DNA of 57,777 nucleotides. Source: Mycobacterium hubeiense (GTDB lineage: Bacteria; Actinomycetota; Actinomycetes; Mycobacteriales; Mycobacteriaceae). A model generated the notes under the pieces. The model was not told where the DNA came from. It saw only the letters and a program-made list of their open reading frames with translations, and searched no databases. Position numbers and translations under genes: made by a program. The stretch spans positions 1-57,777 of the forward strand of contig NZ_PIZU01000034.1 in NCBI RefSeq assembly GCF_002838065.1, in the 5' to 3' direction. Positions 25,716-33,881 of this stretch are shown piece after piece. Position 1 is the stretch's first letter. Every line of letters starts with the position of its first letter.

Positions 25716-27335
25716 TCATGTCGTCAGATCACGTCGGGAGTAGCCCACCAGGCCGGCGGCGACCATGGCCGCCGTGATGAGCGTGAGCGCCGCAACGCCC
25801 GTCCAGTCGGGTGGCGCATTGGGCACCGCGGCAACGTGTGCGAAGGGGGACAGGCGGGCCAGCATGTCGTTCGGCGCAACGGCATGCAGCAGGAAGCCGC
25901 CGACGACGGGTATTGAGCCGATGGCCCCGACCCAGGACGGCAGCCACCCGAGGGCGAGTGCTGCCGCGCCGAGCGCCAGGAGCGCGATCGGCATGGTGTT
26001 GGCGGCACCGGCCAGTGCCGCGCCGATGCCCAGCCCGCCCCCGGTGATGGCGGCACCGCCCCAGATCGCCAATGCGGCCGCCGTGTGCAACACGATCACG
26101 CCGACGGCCGTGACTGCGATTTCATTGCCGGCCAGGTGGTTTCGCGGGATCGGACGGGAGAACAGTGCGGTCCAGCGCCGGGCTTTCTCATCGGCAACCA
26201 TGGTGGCGAGCCGCGTCGCGGCGTACAACCCGGTGGGGATCGCCAGCAGGCTGAACAACGCCGCAGCGAATCCGTTGGCCGTATCCAGCCCGGCGAATCC
26301 CGCGGCGGCGGCGAGCTCGGCGAATCGGCGATTCTGTTCGAAGAAATCCAGAATCGTGGCGATCACCGCGCCGATGAGCAGGAAGTACGCCGCGACACCG
26401 ATCACCCAGCCGAGGGTGGGCCGAAGGGCCCGCCGCACCGCGAATCCGCCGACCGACCCCAACAGCCAGACCCGCGGTGGGCGGCGCGTCCGGACCGCCA
26501 CGATGCCGCTGTCGAGGTCGCGGTGGCGGGCGGCGATGACGGCGGCCGTCGCGAGGACCACCGGAAAGACAGCCAGCACCAGAAGCGGCGCGATGCGGTT
26601 GTCCGCGTACGGCGCGGACCGCACCACGAGCCCGAACGGCGTCACCCATGCTGACCACGCCAGGGTGGGCACGCCGTCGGACAGCATCCGCAGCAGCAGC
26701 CCGACGCCGAGCCCCGCCACCGTCAGACCCACCGCGGCGGGCCTACTCGGCATCACTTGCGCGGCAAGGACTCCGGCGCATGCGAGGGTGAGCGATACGC
26801 CGACGACCCCGATGCCGTACAGGGCTGCGCCCGTCGGATCCGTGCCCGCCGCGAGCAATCCGATCGCGACGAGACAGCCGATGAGTGCGGCGGAAACGCC
26901 CAATGCGATCAGGCACCGCACCACCAGGTCCACCAAGCGCAACGGTCCCGCGAGCAGCAGGCTCCAGCGCCCGGCGTCCTCTTCGCCACGGGTGATGCGG
27001 GTAGCGGTCAGCAGCAGCCAGACACTGGCCAGCAGTAGTACCGGCACTCCGGTGCGCCATACGGTGAATCCACCGGCCGTGTCCAGAGCCACCGGCGGGC
27101 CGAACAGTGTCCGGATGGCGGGATTGTCGGCCAAGGCGCGCAAGGAGGATTGATCGAGTGCGCCGTGGAACATCGATTCATACTGGGCGGCAACGAATGT
27201 CGTCATCCCTGCGCACAGCGCCGCCACCACGAGGGCGCCACGGCGTACCTGGCGGAATGCCAGCATCCCGACGGCGCGCCCGGCCGCCGGCCCCAGAGGT
27301 GTCACCCCCGACGTGGGCAGAACCGCCGCGGTCAT
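25716..27335 (-). CDS. ABC exporter permease of the polyketide-antibiotic type
   Basis: This membrane protein of 539 residues has about 12 helices arranged as two homologous halves, each with a large loop. That is the layout of TnrB-type exporters of polyketide antibiotics (COG3559). M. tuberculosis has two separate permeases at the same place (Rv2686c and Rv2687c); here one protein seems to hold both halves. The ATG at 27335 overlaps the stop of the ATPase gene. It forms an exporter with that ATPase, acting on an unknown lipophilic substrate. Confidence 0.82.
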   Translation of the reverse strand: MTAAVLPTSGVTPLGPAAGRAVGMLAFRQVRRGALVVAALCAGMTTFVAAQYESMFHGALDQSSLRALADNPAIRTLFGPPVALDTAGGFTVWRTGVPVLLLASVWLLLTATRITRGEEDAGRWSLLLAGPLRLVDLVVRCLIALGVSAALIGCLVAIGLLAAGTDPTGAALYGIGVVGVSLTLACAGVLAAQVMPSRPAAVGLTVAGLGVGLLLRMLSDGVPTLAWSAWVTPFGLVVRSAPYADNRIAPLLVLAVFPVVLATAAVIAARHRDLDSGIVAVRTRRPPRVWLLGSVGGFAVRRALRPTLGWVIGVAAYFLLIGAVIATILDFFEQNRRFAELAAAAGFAGLDTANGFAAALFSLLAIPTGLYAATRLATMVADEKARRWTALFSRPIPRNHLAGNEIAVTAVGVIVLHTAAALAIWGGAAITGGGLGIGAALAGAANTMPIALLALGAAALALGWLPSWVGAIGSIPVVGGFLLHAVAPNDMLARLSPFAHVAAVPNAPPDWTGVAALTLITAAMVAAGLVGYSRRDLTT

Positions 27336-28279
27336 CCGACGGCCTCGCCGTAGTAGTCGAGGAAGATCTCTTCGAGGTTGGGTTCGTGCATGGCGATCGC
27401 GGTGATGTCGCTGAACGCCAGCGCACGCAATGCCGGGGCGGGCGTGCCGGTAAAGCTGAATCGCAGCCGATTCCCGTCCAGGCGTTCGACTTTCGACACA
27501 CCGGGGACGTCGCGCAACATCGGTTCGCCGTCGCGATAGGTGACCTCCACCACGGTGCGGCGCATCCGGCGCAGGTCGGCGATAGTGTCGATCTCGACGA
27601 GGCGCCCGGCTCGCAGAATCGCGACCCTGTCGCACACCGCCTCGACTTCGGCGAGCTGATGTGAGCTGAGGAAAATGGTCTGACCGCGGTCTCTGGCCTC
27701 GGTGACGCAGCGACGAAATTGGCGTTCCATCAATGGATCCAAGCCGCTGGTTGGTTCGTCGAAGACGAGCAGTGGTGCGCGGGTTGCGAATGCGGCAACC
27801 AGCGCGACCTTCTGCCGATTACCGGTCGAGTAGGCCTTTGCGGGCCTGTCGAGGTCGAGGTCGAACAGCTCGACCAGCTCGGCGCGATACCCAACATCGA
27901 CGCCCGGGCTGAGGTTGCCGAGTAATTCGAGGATCTCCGCGCCCGTCAAGGCCGGCCACAGCGCAACGTCGGCCGGCACGTAGGCAAGGTGTTGGTGTGC
28001 TTGATGCACGTCTTCGGCGGGATGGCCGAAAACGGTTGCAGAACCTGACGTCGGTGCGATGAGGCCGAGCAGCATCCGAATGGTGGTCGACTTGCCGGCG
28101 CCGTTCGGCCCGAGAAAACCGAACACCTCACCGGGCGCCACGGTCAGGCTTAGGTTGTCGACGGCGAGGATGCGTCCGAACCGTTTGGTCACGCAGTCCA
28201 GGTTGGATGGCGGCAGGCGCGCGGACGGTGGACACCGCCGAAATAGCGGCCACAGCAAGCCTTTCACGAGTCGGGCCAT
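27332..28279 (-). CDS. ABC transporter ATP-binding protein
   Basis: This ATPase of 315 residues energises the permease at 25716-27335. Walker A G-P-N-G-A-G-K-S-T-T lies near residue 58, the signature is the variant Y-S-T-G-N-R-Q-K-V (about 150), Walker B is L-L-V-F-D-E-P-T-S-G-L-D, and the H-loop lies in S-S-H-Q-L-A-E-V. The C-terminal quarter is the accessory domain seen in drug exporters of this type. The degenerate signature is usual for the polyketide exporter branch. The first 25 residues are unlike the family, so the true start may lie further in. Confidence 0.88.
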   Translation of the reverse strand: MARLVKGLLWPLFRRCPPSARLPPSNLDCVTKRFGRILAVDNLSLTVAPGEVFGFLGPNGAGKSTTIRMLLGLIAPTSGSATVFGHPAEDVHQAHQHLAYVPADVALWPALTGAEILELLGNLSPGVDVGYRAELVELFDLDLDRPAKAYSTGNRQKVALVAAFATRAPLLVFDEPTSGLDPLMERQFRRCVTEARDRGQTIFLSSHQLAEVEAVCDRVAILRAGRLVEIDTIADLRRMRRTVVEVTYRDGEPMLRDVPGVSKVERLDGNRLRFSFTGTPAPALRALAFSDITAIAMHEPNLEEIFLDYYGEAVG

Positions 28280-28318
28280 TGACAGCCGACCCGACTTCCC
28301 GGCGCACCAGATCCGAAG

Positions 28319-29560
28319 TTACTCCGTCACGGCCCCCGCCACAAGTGATTTCGCGATGGCGTCGGGGTCAAGCTGCTCGCGCAGCAGCCGGCGGATGGGG
28401 CCGATCGCCGTCTCGACGCTGACGAAACGCATGGCAACCTCGCGCAGCACCGCGAGCGTCCGGCTGCGGTGGAACATCAGGTTGGCCAGTTGACGGGAAT
28501 TGTCCTGAGCTGTTTGTACGCGGGGCCGCTGCGCTCGTTCGTACGCGCCGAGCAGACGGGCCAGCACGCGGCGATCGGCGTGCCGTAGCACACCGGCCAG
28601 AATCCAGGCCGATTCCATCGCCATGCCCGCGCCGATCCCGGCGGTCGGCAGGAAGCCGGCCGCGGCGTCGCCGAGCAGCACGGTGCGGCCTGTCGTCCAT
28701 TGCGGCGCACGACAGTCCGTCAGTGCCCAGTAGTACGGGTCCGGATCGGTGGCGACCGCGTCCAGCGCCCTGTCGATACGCGGGTCGACGACCTTGAGCG
28801 CCTTGCGAAATCGCTCGGCGAAGGCGGGGGCACCGGCGGCGGTATCCGAACGGGGACCGCCCAGAAACACCCCGATCCCGCCGGCGACCGGATACAGCCC
28901 GACGAAATTGCCTGCGCCCCAAAGCTCTTCGCCGGTATCAAGCTTGTCATCCGCGGGCGCCCAGGCCACCCAGCCGCCCCATTCGGTGTCGACCACCTCG
29001 ACGGGAGCGCCGCCGAGCACCAATTCACGTGTGTCGGAGTGGATGCCGTCGGCGACGATGACGAGGTCGAACTCGAGCTCGTGCGCGACGCCGGCCTCCG
29101 ACACGCACACCCGTACCGCCTCAGGGGTTTCCGTGAGCGCAGTGACGGTGGAGCCGAAGCTGACCGTGCATCCGTCGCCAGTGAGGACGTCGATTAGCGC
29201 GCCGCGCGAGATGCCCCGGTAGTCGCCGTTGCGGCTGAGGATCTGCCCGATCGGGTCGACGCGCATCAGCCTGCCGGTGTGCGAGCGCATGCCGTAGTGC
29301 TCGAACTGCACGCTGGCCGCGCGGTAGCGGTCTCGCAGTCCCAGATCGTCCAGCGCGGGCTCGGCCATCGGCATCAGTGCGAGCATGTAGCCGGGATGTG
29401 AACCGTCGTCCGCGCGTTCGATGAGGACGGGATGACGACCGTCGTTGCGGAGCAGCTGCGCGACCGTGATGCCCGCGATTCCCGCGCCGACCACCAATAT
29501 CCGCAGATCGTCCGGAGCGGCCTGTTCATACTGCTTTTCGACGGGGGTCGGGGTAAACAT
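28319..29560 (-). CDS. FAD-dependent monooxygenase
   Basis: This flavoprotein hydroxylase of 413 residues belongs to the PHBH/TetX-like group. The dinucleotide fold V-V-G-A-G-I-A-G is near residue 22, the middle motif V-I-V-A-D-G-I-H-S-D-T-R near 180, and the FAD ribityl motif L-L-G-D-A-A-A-G near 300. It probably oxidises an aromatic or polyketide-like compound. The ATG at 29560 has a GGAGA site. It is 39 bases upstream of the ABC exporter genes in the same direction and divergent from a TetR gene, a typical detoxification arrangement. Confidence 0.88.
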   Translation of the reverse strand: MFTPTPVEKQYEQAAPDDLRILVVGAGIAGITVAQLLRNDGRHPVLIERADDGSHPGYMLALMPMAEPALDDLGLRDRYRAASVQFEHYGMRSHTGRLMRVDPIGQILSRNGDYRGISRGALIDVLTGDGCTVSFGSTVTALTETPEAVRVCVSEAGVAHELEFDLVIVADGIHSDTRELVLGGAPVEVVDTEWGGWVAWAPADDKLDTGEELWGAGNFVGLYPVAGGIGVFLGGPRSDTAAGAPAFAERFRKALKVVDPRIDRALDAVATDPDPYYWALTDCRAPQWTTGRTVLLGDAAAGFLPTAGIGAGMAMESAWILAGVLRHADRRVLARLLGAYERAQRPRVQTAQDNSRQLANLMFHRSRTLAVLREVAMRFVSVETAIGPIRRLLREQLDPDAIAKSLVAGAVTE

Positions 29561-29603
29561 ATTTCTCCATTCCGGCGATCTCAGACACCACGCTACCATT
29601 GTG

Positions 29604-29619
29604 TGGACCGGACGGTCCA
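29604..29619. promoter_or_regulatory. palindromic TetR operator in the divergent promoter
   Basis: The arms TGGACCG and CGGTCCA are perfect complements with a two-base centre, placed between the monooxygenase start (29560) and the TetR start (29638). The size and place fit a TetR-type operator controlling both directions. Confidence 0.65.
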
Positions 29620-29625
29620 CTCTGG

Positions 29626-29638
29626 TATTCTGGGGCAG
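29626..29638 (+). promoter_or_regulatory. -10 element of a leaderless tetR promoter
   Basis: The hexamer TATTCT at 29626-29631 ends six bases before the GTG at 29638. That predicts transcription starting at the initiation codon itself, as in many leaderless mycobacterial genes. The operator at 29604-29619 would cover the -35 to spacer region. Confidence 0.5.
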
Positions 29639-30255
29639 TGTCACCAGCACGCATCGGTCGCATGCCCGTCGACCGCCGGCACCAGCTTGTCGCCGTCGCC
29701 GCAGCGGAATTCGCGTCGTCGGGATACCAAGAGGCGTCGCTGAACCGCATCATCCGCGACTGCGGGATGAGTAAGAGTTCGTTCTACTATTTCGTGCCCT
29801 CGAAAGAAGAACTATTCACCTTCGTCGTGCAGGAACTAATTGACGAAGTGGGCACCGAATTGCGCGTTCCGGAACCCGATGAATTCGCGGGTCCGGAGTT
29901 TTGGTCGCGGCTCGAAGCGTATTTTTCCGGCTTGGTGCGTCTCGCCGAGCGGCGGGAGTCGTTCTTGACTCTGGGTCGCATGTTCTACAGCGGCGCACCC
30001 GACGAGGCGAAGGGCACCGTCGGCGGGGCGCTCGCCGCGGTGCGCGACTGGGTGGAGCAGGTGCTGCGGGTGGGCCGTCGCTGCGGTGCGGTGCGAGACG
30101 ATTTGCCAGATGCGTTGCAGTACAACCTCGTAACGGGTGTGCTTCAGATCTTCGACGAGTGGACGGTACGCCATTACGACGAGTTCACGCCGGACCAACT
30201 CCGCGCCCTCGGCGATGCACAGTTCGCCAGCATCCGCCGGCTCCTAGCGCCCTAA
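29638..30255 (+). CDS. TetR family transcriptional regulator
   Basis: This repressor of about 205 residues has the N-terminal TetR HTH (A-A-A-E-F-A-S-S-G-Y then I-I-R-D-C-G-M-S-K-S-S-F-Y-Y-F) at roughly residues 20-60 and a ligand-binding helical C-terminus. I use the GTG at 29638, which fits the leaderless promoter; ATG 29662 is an alternative. It is divergent from the FAD monooxygenase and ABC exporter genes and probably represses them and itself through the palindrome between the genes. The inducer is presumably a substrate of those enzymes. Confidence 0.85.
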   Translation: MSPARIGRMPVDRRHQLVAVAAAEFASSGYQEASLNRIIRDCGMSKSSFYYFVPSKEELFTFVVQELIDEVGTELRVPEPDEFAGPEFWSRLEAYFSGLVRLAERRESFLTLGRMFYSGAPDEAKGTVGGALAAVRDWVEQVLRVGRRCGAVRDDLPDALQYNLVTGVLQIFDEWTVRHYDEFTPDQLRALGDAQFASIRRLLAP

Positions 30256-30269
30256 CTAAGATTTGGCCA

Positions 30270-31547
30270 ATGGCCACCAATCGACGGTTGTTCACCCGTA
30301 GCTCTTGGCCGGAAACCAAGCGCCTCACCGAGATCCTGCGCGAGGAGACCGTCGGCGGGGTGCTGCTGCTGATCGCCGCGGGCGTGGCACTGGTGTGGGC
30401 CAACTCTCCGTGGTCGTCCACCTACCGCCAGATGTCGGAGTTCGAGATCGGCCCGGACTGGTTCCACCTGCAGCTCAGCGCGTCGGCGTGGGCGGCCGAC
30501 GGGCTGCTGGCGATCTTCTTCTTCGTCGTCGGCCTGGAACTCAAACGGGAGTTCGTCGCCGGCGACCTGCGAGACCCGGCCCGTGCGGCCTTGCCCATCG
30601 CGGCGGCCGTGGGCGGCATGATCGTCCCGGCGGCGATTTTCATCGGCATCACGGTGGCCGCCGGCCAGCCCGAGAACATCGACGGCTGGGCGGTGCCGAT
30701 CGCCACCGACATCGCGTTCGCGTTGGCCGTCCTCGCGGTGCTGTCCACTCACCTGCCGACGGCGTTGCGCACCTTTCTGCTCACCCTTGCGGTCGTCGAC
30801 GACCTGCTGGCCATCACCGTCATCGCCGTCTTCTACACCGACCACCTCCAGATCGGGCCGCTGGCGCTGGCGCTGATCCCCGGCGGCCTGTTCGCGCTGG
30901 CCGTCCAGCGCGGCCTGCACCGCTGGTGGCTGCTGGTGCCGCTGGCCGCGGCCACCTGGGCGCTGGTTCATGCCAGCGGTGTGCACGCGACCGTGGCCGG
31001 CGTGCTGTTGGGCTTCACCGTGCCGGTGCTCGGGCGACACGCCGCCGCGGAGGAGTTCGAGCACCAGCTGCGTCCGCTTTCGGCGGGTCTGGCCGTCCCG
31101 ATATTCGCGTTCTTCGCCGCCGGAGTGACGGTCGGCGGCTGGTCCGGGCTCGGCGACTCGCTGCTTCACCCGGTGACCGTCGGCGTGATCGCCGGCCTGG
31201 TCGTCGGCAAACCCCTCGGGGTGTGGCTGACGGCGTTTCTGCTGGCCAAGTTCACCCACGCCAGCCTCGACGACGACCTGGCCTGGCGGGACGTCGCAGG
31301 CGTCGCGCTGCTGGCCGGTATCGGCTTCACGGTGTCGCTGCTGATCGGCGAACTGGCGTTTGGCTACGGAACACCGGAGAACGCCGACGTGAAAATCGGG
31401 GTGCTGTGCGGATCGGTGGTCGCAGGTGTGCTGGCCGCCCTGGTGTTGGTGACCCGCAATGCGGCGTACCGCCGCATCGAGGCGCTGGAGACCGCTGATG
31501 ACGACCACGACGGTGTGCCGGACATCTATCAGGCTCAACAAGACTGA
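30270..31547 (+). CDS. nhaA: Na+/H+ antiporter NhaA
   Basis: This is an electrogenic Na+/H+ antiporter of 425 residues and 12 helices that exports Na+ in exchange for H+. The two adjacent catalytic Asp residues are present in L-A-V-V-D-D-L-L-A-I (about residue 173), and the family motifs V-G-L-E-L-K-R-E and P-I-A-T-D-I-A-F-A precede them. The C-terminal tail is unusual: it ends in A-D-D-D-H-D-G-V-P-D-I-Y, which looks like a thrombospondin type-3 Ca2+ loop. The ATG at 30270 lies 14 bases after the tetR stop. Confidence 0.93.
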   Translation: MATNRRLFTRSSWPETKRLTEILREETVGGVLLLIAAGVALVWANSPWSSTYRQMSEFEIGPDWFHLQLSASAWAADGLLAIFFFVVGLELKREFVAGDLRDPARAALPIAAAVGGMIVPAAIFIGITVAAGQPENIDGWAVPIATDIAFALAVLAVLSTHLPTALRTFLLTLAVVDDLLAITVIAVFYTDHLQIGPLALALIPGGLFALAVQRGLHRWWLLVPLAAATWALVHASGVHATVAGVLLGFTVPVLGRHAAAEEFEHQLRPLSAGLAVPIFAFFAAGVTVGGWSGLGDSLLHPVTVGVIAGLVVGKPLGVWLTAFLLAKFTHASLDDDLAWRDVAGVALLAGIGFTVSLLIGELAFGYGTPENADVKIGVLCGSVVAGVLAALVLVTRNAAYRRIEALETADDDHDGVPDIYQAQQD

Positions 31548-31563
31548 CGGTGGCGTGCCTGCG

Positions 31564-31576
31564 TACACTGGCGGAA
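31564..31576 (+). promoter_or_regulatory. -10 element of a leaderless dxs promoter
   Basis: TACACT at 31564-31569 lies six bases before the dxs ATG, predicting a transcript that starts at or within a base of the initiation codon. No ribosome-binding site is needed and none strong is seen. Confidence 0.5.
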
Positions 31577-33495
31577 TGCTTGAACAGATCCGCGGTCCCG
31601 CTGATCTGCAGCACCTATCCCAGTCGCAGCTGAGCGACCTGGCGGCCGAGATCCGCCAGTTTCTGATCCACAAGGTCGCTGCAACGGGTGGGCATCTCGG
31701 CCCGAATCTCGGCGTCGTCGAGCTGACGCTGGCGCTGCACCGGGTATTTGATTCGCCGCACGACCCGATCATCTTCGACACCGGGCATCAGGCCTACGTG
31801 CACAAGATGCTGACGGGCCGCAGCAACGAATTCGACACGTTGCGCAAAAAGGACGGCCTGTCCGGCTACCCGTCGCGCAGCGAGAGCGAACACGACTGGG
31901 TGGAATCCAGCCACGCCAGCTCCGCGCTGTCCTACGCCGACGGCCTGGCGAAGGCCTTCGAACTGTCCGGGCACCGCAACCGCCACGTGGTCGCCGTCGT
32001 CGGGGACGGCGCGCTGACCGGTGGCATGTGCTGGGAGGCGCTGAACAACATCGCCGCCGCCCGCCGCCCCGTCGTGATCGTCGTCAACGACAACGGCCGC
32101 AGCTACGCGCCGACCATCGGCGGGTTCGCCGACCATCTGGCCGCGCTGCGGCTGCAACCCGGCTACGAGAAGCTGTTGGAGGGCGGCCGCAAGGCGGTGC
32201 GGGGTGTGCCGGTGATCGGTGAGCTGTGCTACCAGTGCATGCACAGCATCAAGGCCGGCATCAAGGACGCTTTGGCCCCGCAGGTGATGTTCACCGACCT
32301 GGGCATCAAGTACGTCGGACCCATCGACGGGCATGACGAGCACGCGGTGGAGAACGCGCTGCGGCATGCGCGCGGCTTCAACGCGCCGGTGATCGTGCAC
32401 GTCGTCACCCGCAAAGGCATGGGCTACCCGCCCGCGGAGAACGACGAGGCCGAGCAGATGCACGCCTGCGGCGTCATCGATCCGGAGACCGGGCTGGCCA
32501 CCAAGGTGTCGGCACCAGGTTGGACGTCGGCGTTCTCCGAGGCATTGATCGGCTACGGCGCCAAGCGGCGCGACATCGTCGCCATCACCGCCGCGATGCC
32601 GGGCCCGACCGGGCTGTCCGCGTTCCGGGAGCGCTTCCCGGACCGCTTCTTCGATGTCGGCATCGCCGAACAGCATGCGATGACATCGGCCGCGGGTCTG
32701 GCGATGGGCGGTATGCACCCGGTGGTGGCCATCTACTCGACGTTCCTCAACCGCGCATTCGACCAGATCATGATGGACGTCGCGCTGCACCAGCTTCCGG
32801 TGACGATCGTGCTGGACCGCTCCGGGGTCACCGGGCCCGACGGCGCCAGCCACAACGGCATGTGGGACATGTCGATGCTCGGCATCGTGCCGGGCATGCG
32901 GGTCGCCGCGCCGCGGGACGCCACCCGGTTGCGCGAGGAACTCGGCGAGGCGCTCGACGTCAACGACGGGCCCACCGCGATCCGGTTCCCCAAAGGCGAT
33001 GTGGGCGAAGATATTCCGGCGCTCGAGCGGCGTGATGGCGTCGACGTGCTGGCGGTGCCGACGACAGGCCTCAACCACGACGTGCTGCTGGTCGCGGTCG
33101 GCCCGTTCGCCTCGATGGCGCTGGCCGTCGCCGAACGACTGCGTAACCAGGGCATCGGCGTCACGGTCGTGGATCCGCGGTGGGTGCTGCCGGTGCCCGC
33201 CGCCGTCAATGAGCTGGCCACCGCGCACAAGCTGGTGGTGACGCTGGAGGACAACGGCGTGTCCGGCGGCGTCGGCTCGGCGGTGTCGGCGGCTTTACGC
33301 CGGGCCGAGATCGATGTGCCGTGCCGCGACGTCGGGTTGCCGCAACAATTCTTCGCGCACGCGTCGCGCAGCGAGGTGCTCGCCGAAGTCGGGCTGACCG
33401 ACCAGAACATCGCGCGTCAGATCACCGGCTGGGTGGCCGCGATCGGAACGCCGGTCAGCGAGGAGTCCGAGGTCAGCGAGCACCTCGACCGGTGA
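31576..33495 (+). CDS. dxs: 1-deoxy-D-xylulose-5-phosphate synthase
   Basis: This enzyme joins pyruvate and glyceraldehyde 3-phosphate to make DXP, the first step of the MEP isoprenoid pathway. It has 639 residues, full length for the family. The thiamine-diphosphate motif G-D-G-A-L-T-G-G...N-N lies at about residues 145-170, the transketolase pyrimidine domain (A-E-Q-H-A-M) near 370, and D-R-S-G-V-T-G-P-D-G near 415. The ATG at 31576 starts M-L-E-Q-I, the usual N-terminus. The stop overlaps the next gene. Confidence 0.96.
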   Translation: MLEQIRGPADLQHLSQSQLSDLAAEIRQFLIHKVAATGGHLGPNLGVVELTLALHRVFDSPHDPIIFDTGHQAYVHKMLTGRSNEFDTLRKKDGLSGYPSRSESEHDWVESSHASSALSYADGLAKAFELSGHRNRHVVAVVGDGALTGGMCWEALNNIAAARRPVVIVVNDNGRSYAPTIGGFADHLAALRLQPGYEKLLEGGRKAVRGVPVIGELCYQCMHSIKAGIKDALAPQVMFTDLGIKYVGPIDGHDEHAVENALRHARGFNAPVIVHVVTRKGMGYPPAENDEAEQMHACGVIDPETGLATKVSAPGWTSAFSEALIGYGAKRRDIVAITAAMPGPTGLSAFRERFPDRFFDVGIAEQHAMTSAAGLAMGGMHPVVAIYSTFLNRAFDQIMMDVALHQLPVTIVLDRSGVTGPDGASHNGMWDMSMLGIVPGMRVAAPRDATRLREELGEALDVNDGPTAIRFPKGDVGEDIPALERRDGVDVLAVPTTGLNHDVLLVAVGPFASMALAVAERLRNQGIGVTVVDPRWVLPVPAAVNELATAHKLVVTLEDNGVSGGVGSAVSAALRRAEIDVPCRDVGLPQQFFAHASRSEVLAEVGLTDQNIARQITGWVAAIGTPVSEESEVSEHLDR

Positions 33496-33860
33496 GCATT
33501 CGCGTCGGGCCGCCCGTGCCGATCCTGCGGATCTTCGACGTCGATCGCGCGCTCGAGTTCTACTGCGGTTACCTCGGTTTCCGCCAGGACTGGGAACATC
33601 GCTTCGAGCCTGGTCTGCCGGCCTACATCCAGGTCAGCCGTTCGGAGTTGGTGCTCCACCTGTCGGAGCACTACGGCGACGGCAGCCCCAACACCGCGCT
33701 GTGGATTCCGGTCAGCGATGTCGAGGCGTTGCACCGTGAGCTGATCGATCAGCAGCACGGGTATTCGCGGCCCGGCATCGATCCCGACGCGCCTGGCGGG
33801 CCCACGATGTGCGTGATCGATCCGTTCGGCAACACGCTGCGGTTCTGCCAGAAGGGCTAA
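33492..33860 (+). CDS. glyoxalase/bleomycin-resistance fold protein
   Basis: This 122-residue protein has a single vicinal-oxygen-chelate fold. It opens with V-P-I-L-R-I-F-D-V-D-R-A-L-E-F-Y and ends with V-I-D-P-F-G-N-T-L-R-F, typical of glyoxalase superfamily proteins related to bleomycin resistance. Activity cannot be assigned. The GTG start overlaps the dxs stop, so it is cotranslated with dxs; a link to DXP or to methylglyoxal handling is possible but only inference. Confidence 0.85.
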   Translation: MSIRVGPPVPILRIFDVDRALEFYCGYLGFRQDWEHRFEPGLPAYIQVSRSELVLHLSEHYGDGSPNTALWIPVSDVEALHRELIDQQHGYSRPGIDPDAPGGPTMCVIDPFGNTLRFCQKG

Positions 33861-33881
33861 CCGCCGTCTCTGCGATGCCGG

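Noticed and set aside
26085..26654. Plus-strand frames inside the ABC permease region
   Set aside because: They run antisense to a well-formed membrane protein and show no membrane segments or motifs.
30252..31781. Minus-strand open frame of 509 codons opposite nhaA and the start of dxs
   Set aside because: It spans two real genes on the other strand and has the low-complexity Arg/Gln/His/Asp composition of an antisense frame.
31615..33228. Long minus-strand open frame of 537 codons opposite dxs
   Set aside because: It is the shadow of dxs in GC-rich DNA; it is rich in His, Arg, Gln and Asp, has no family motif, and dxs on the other strand is certain.
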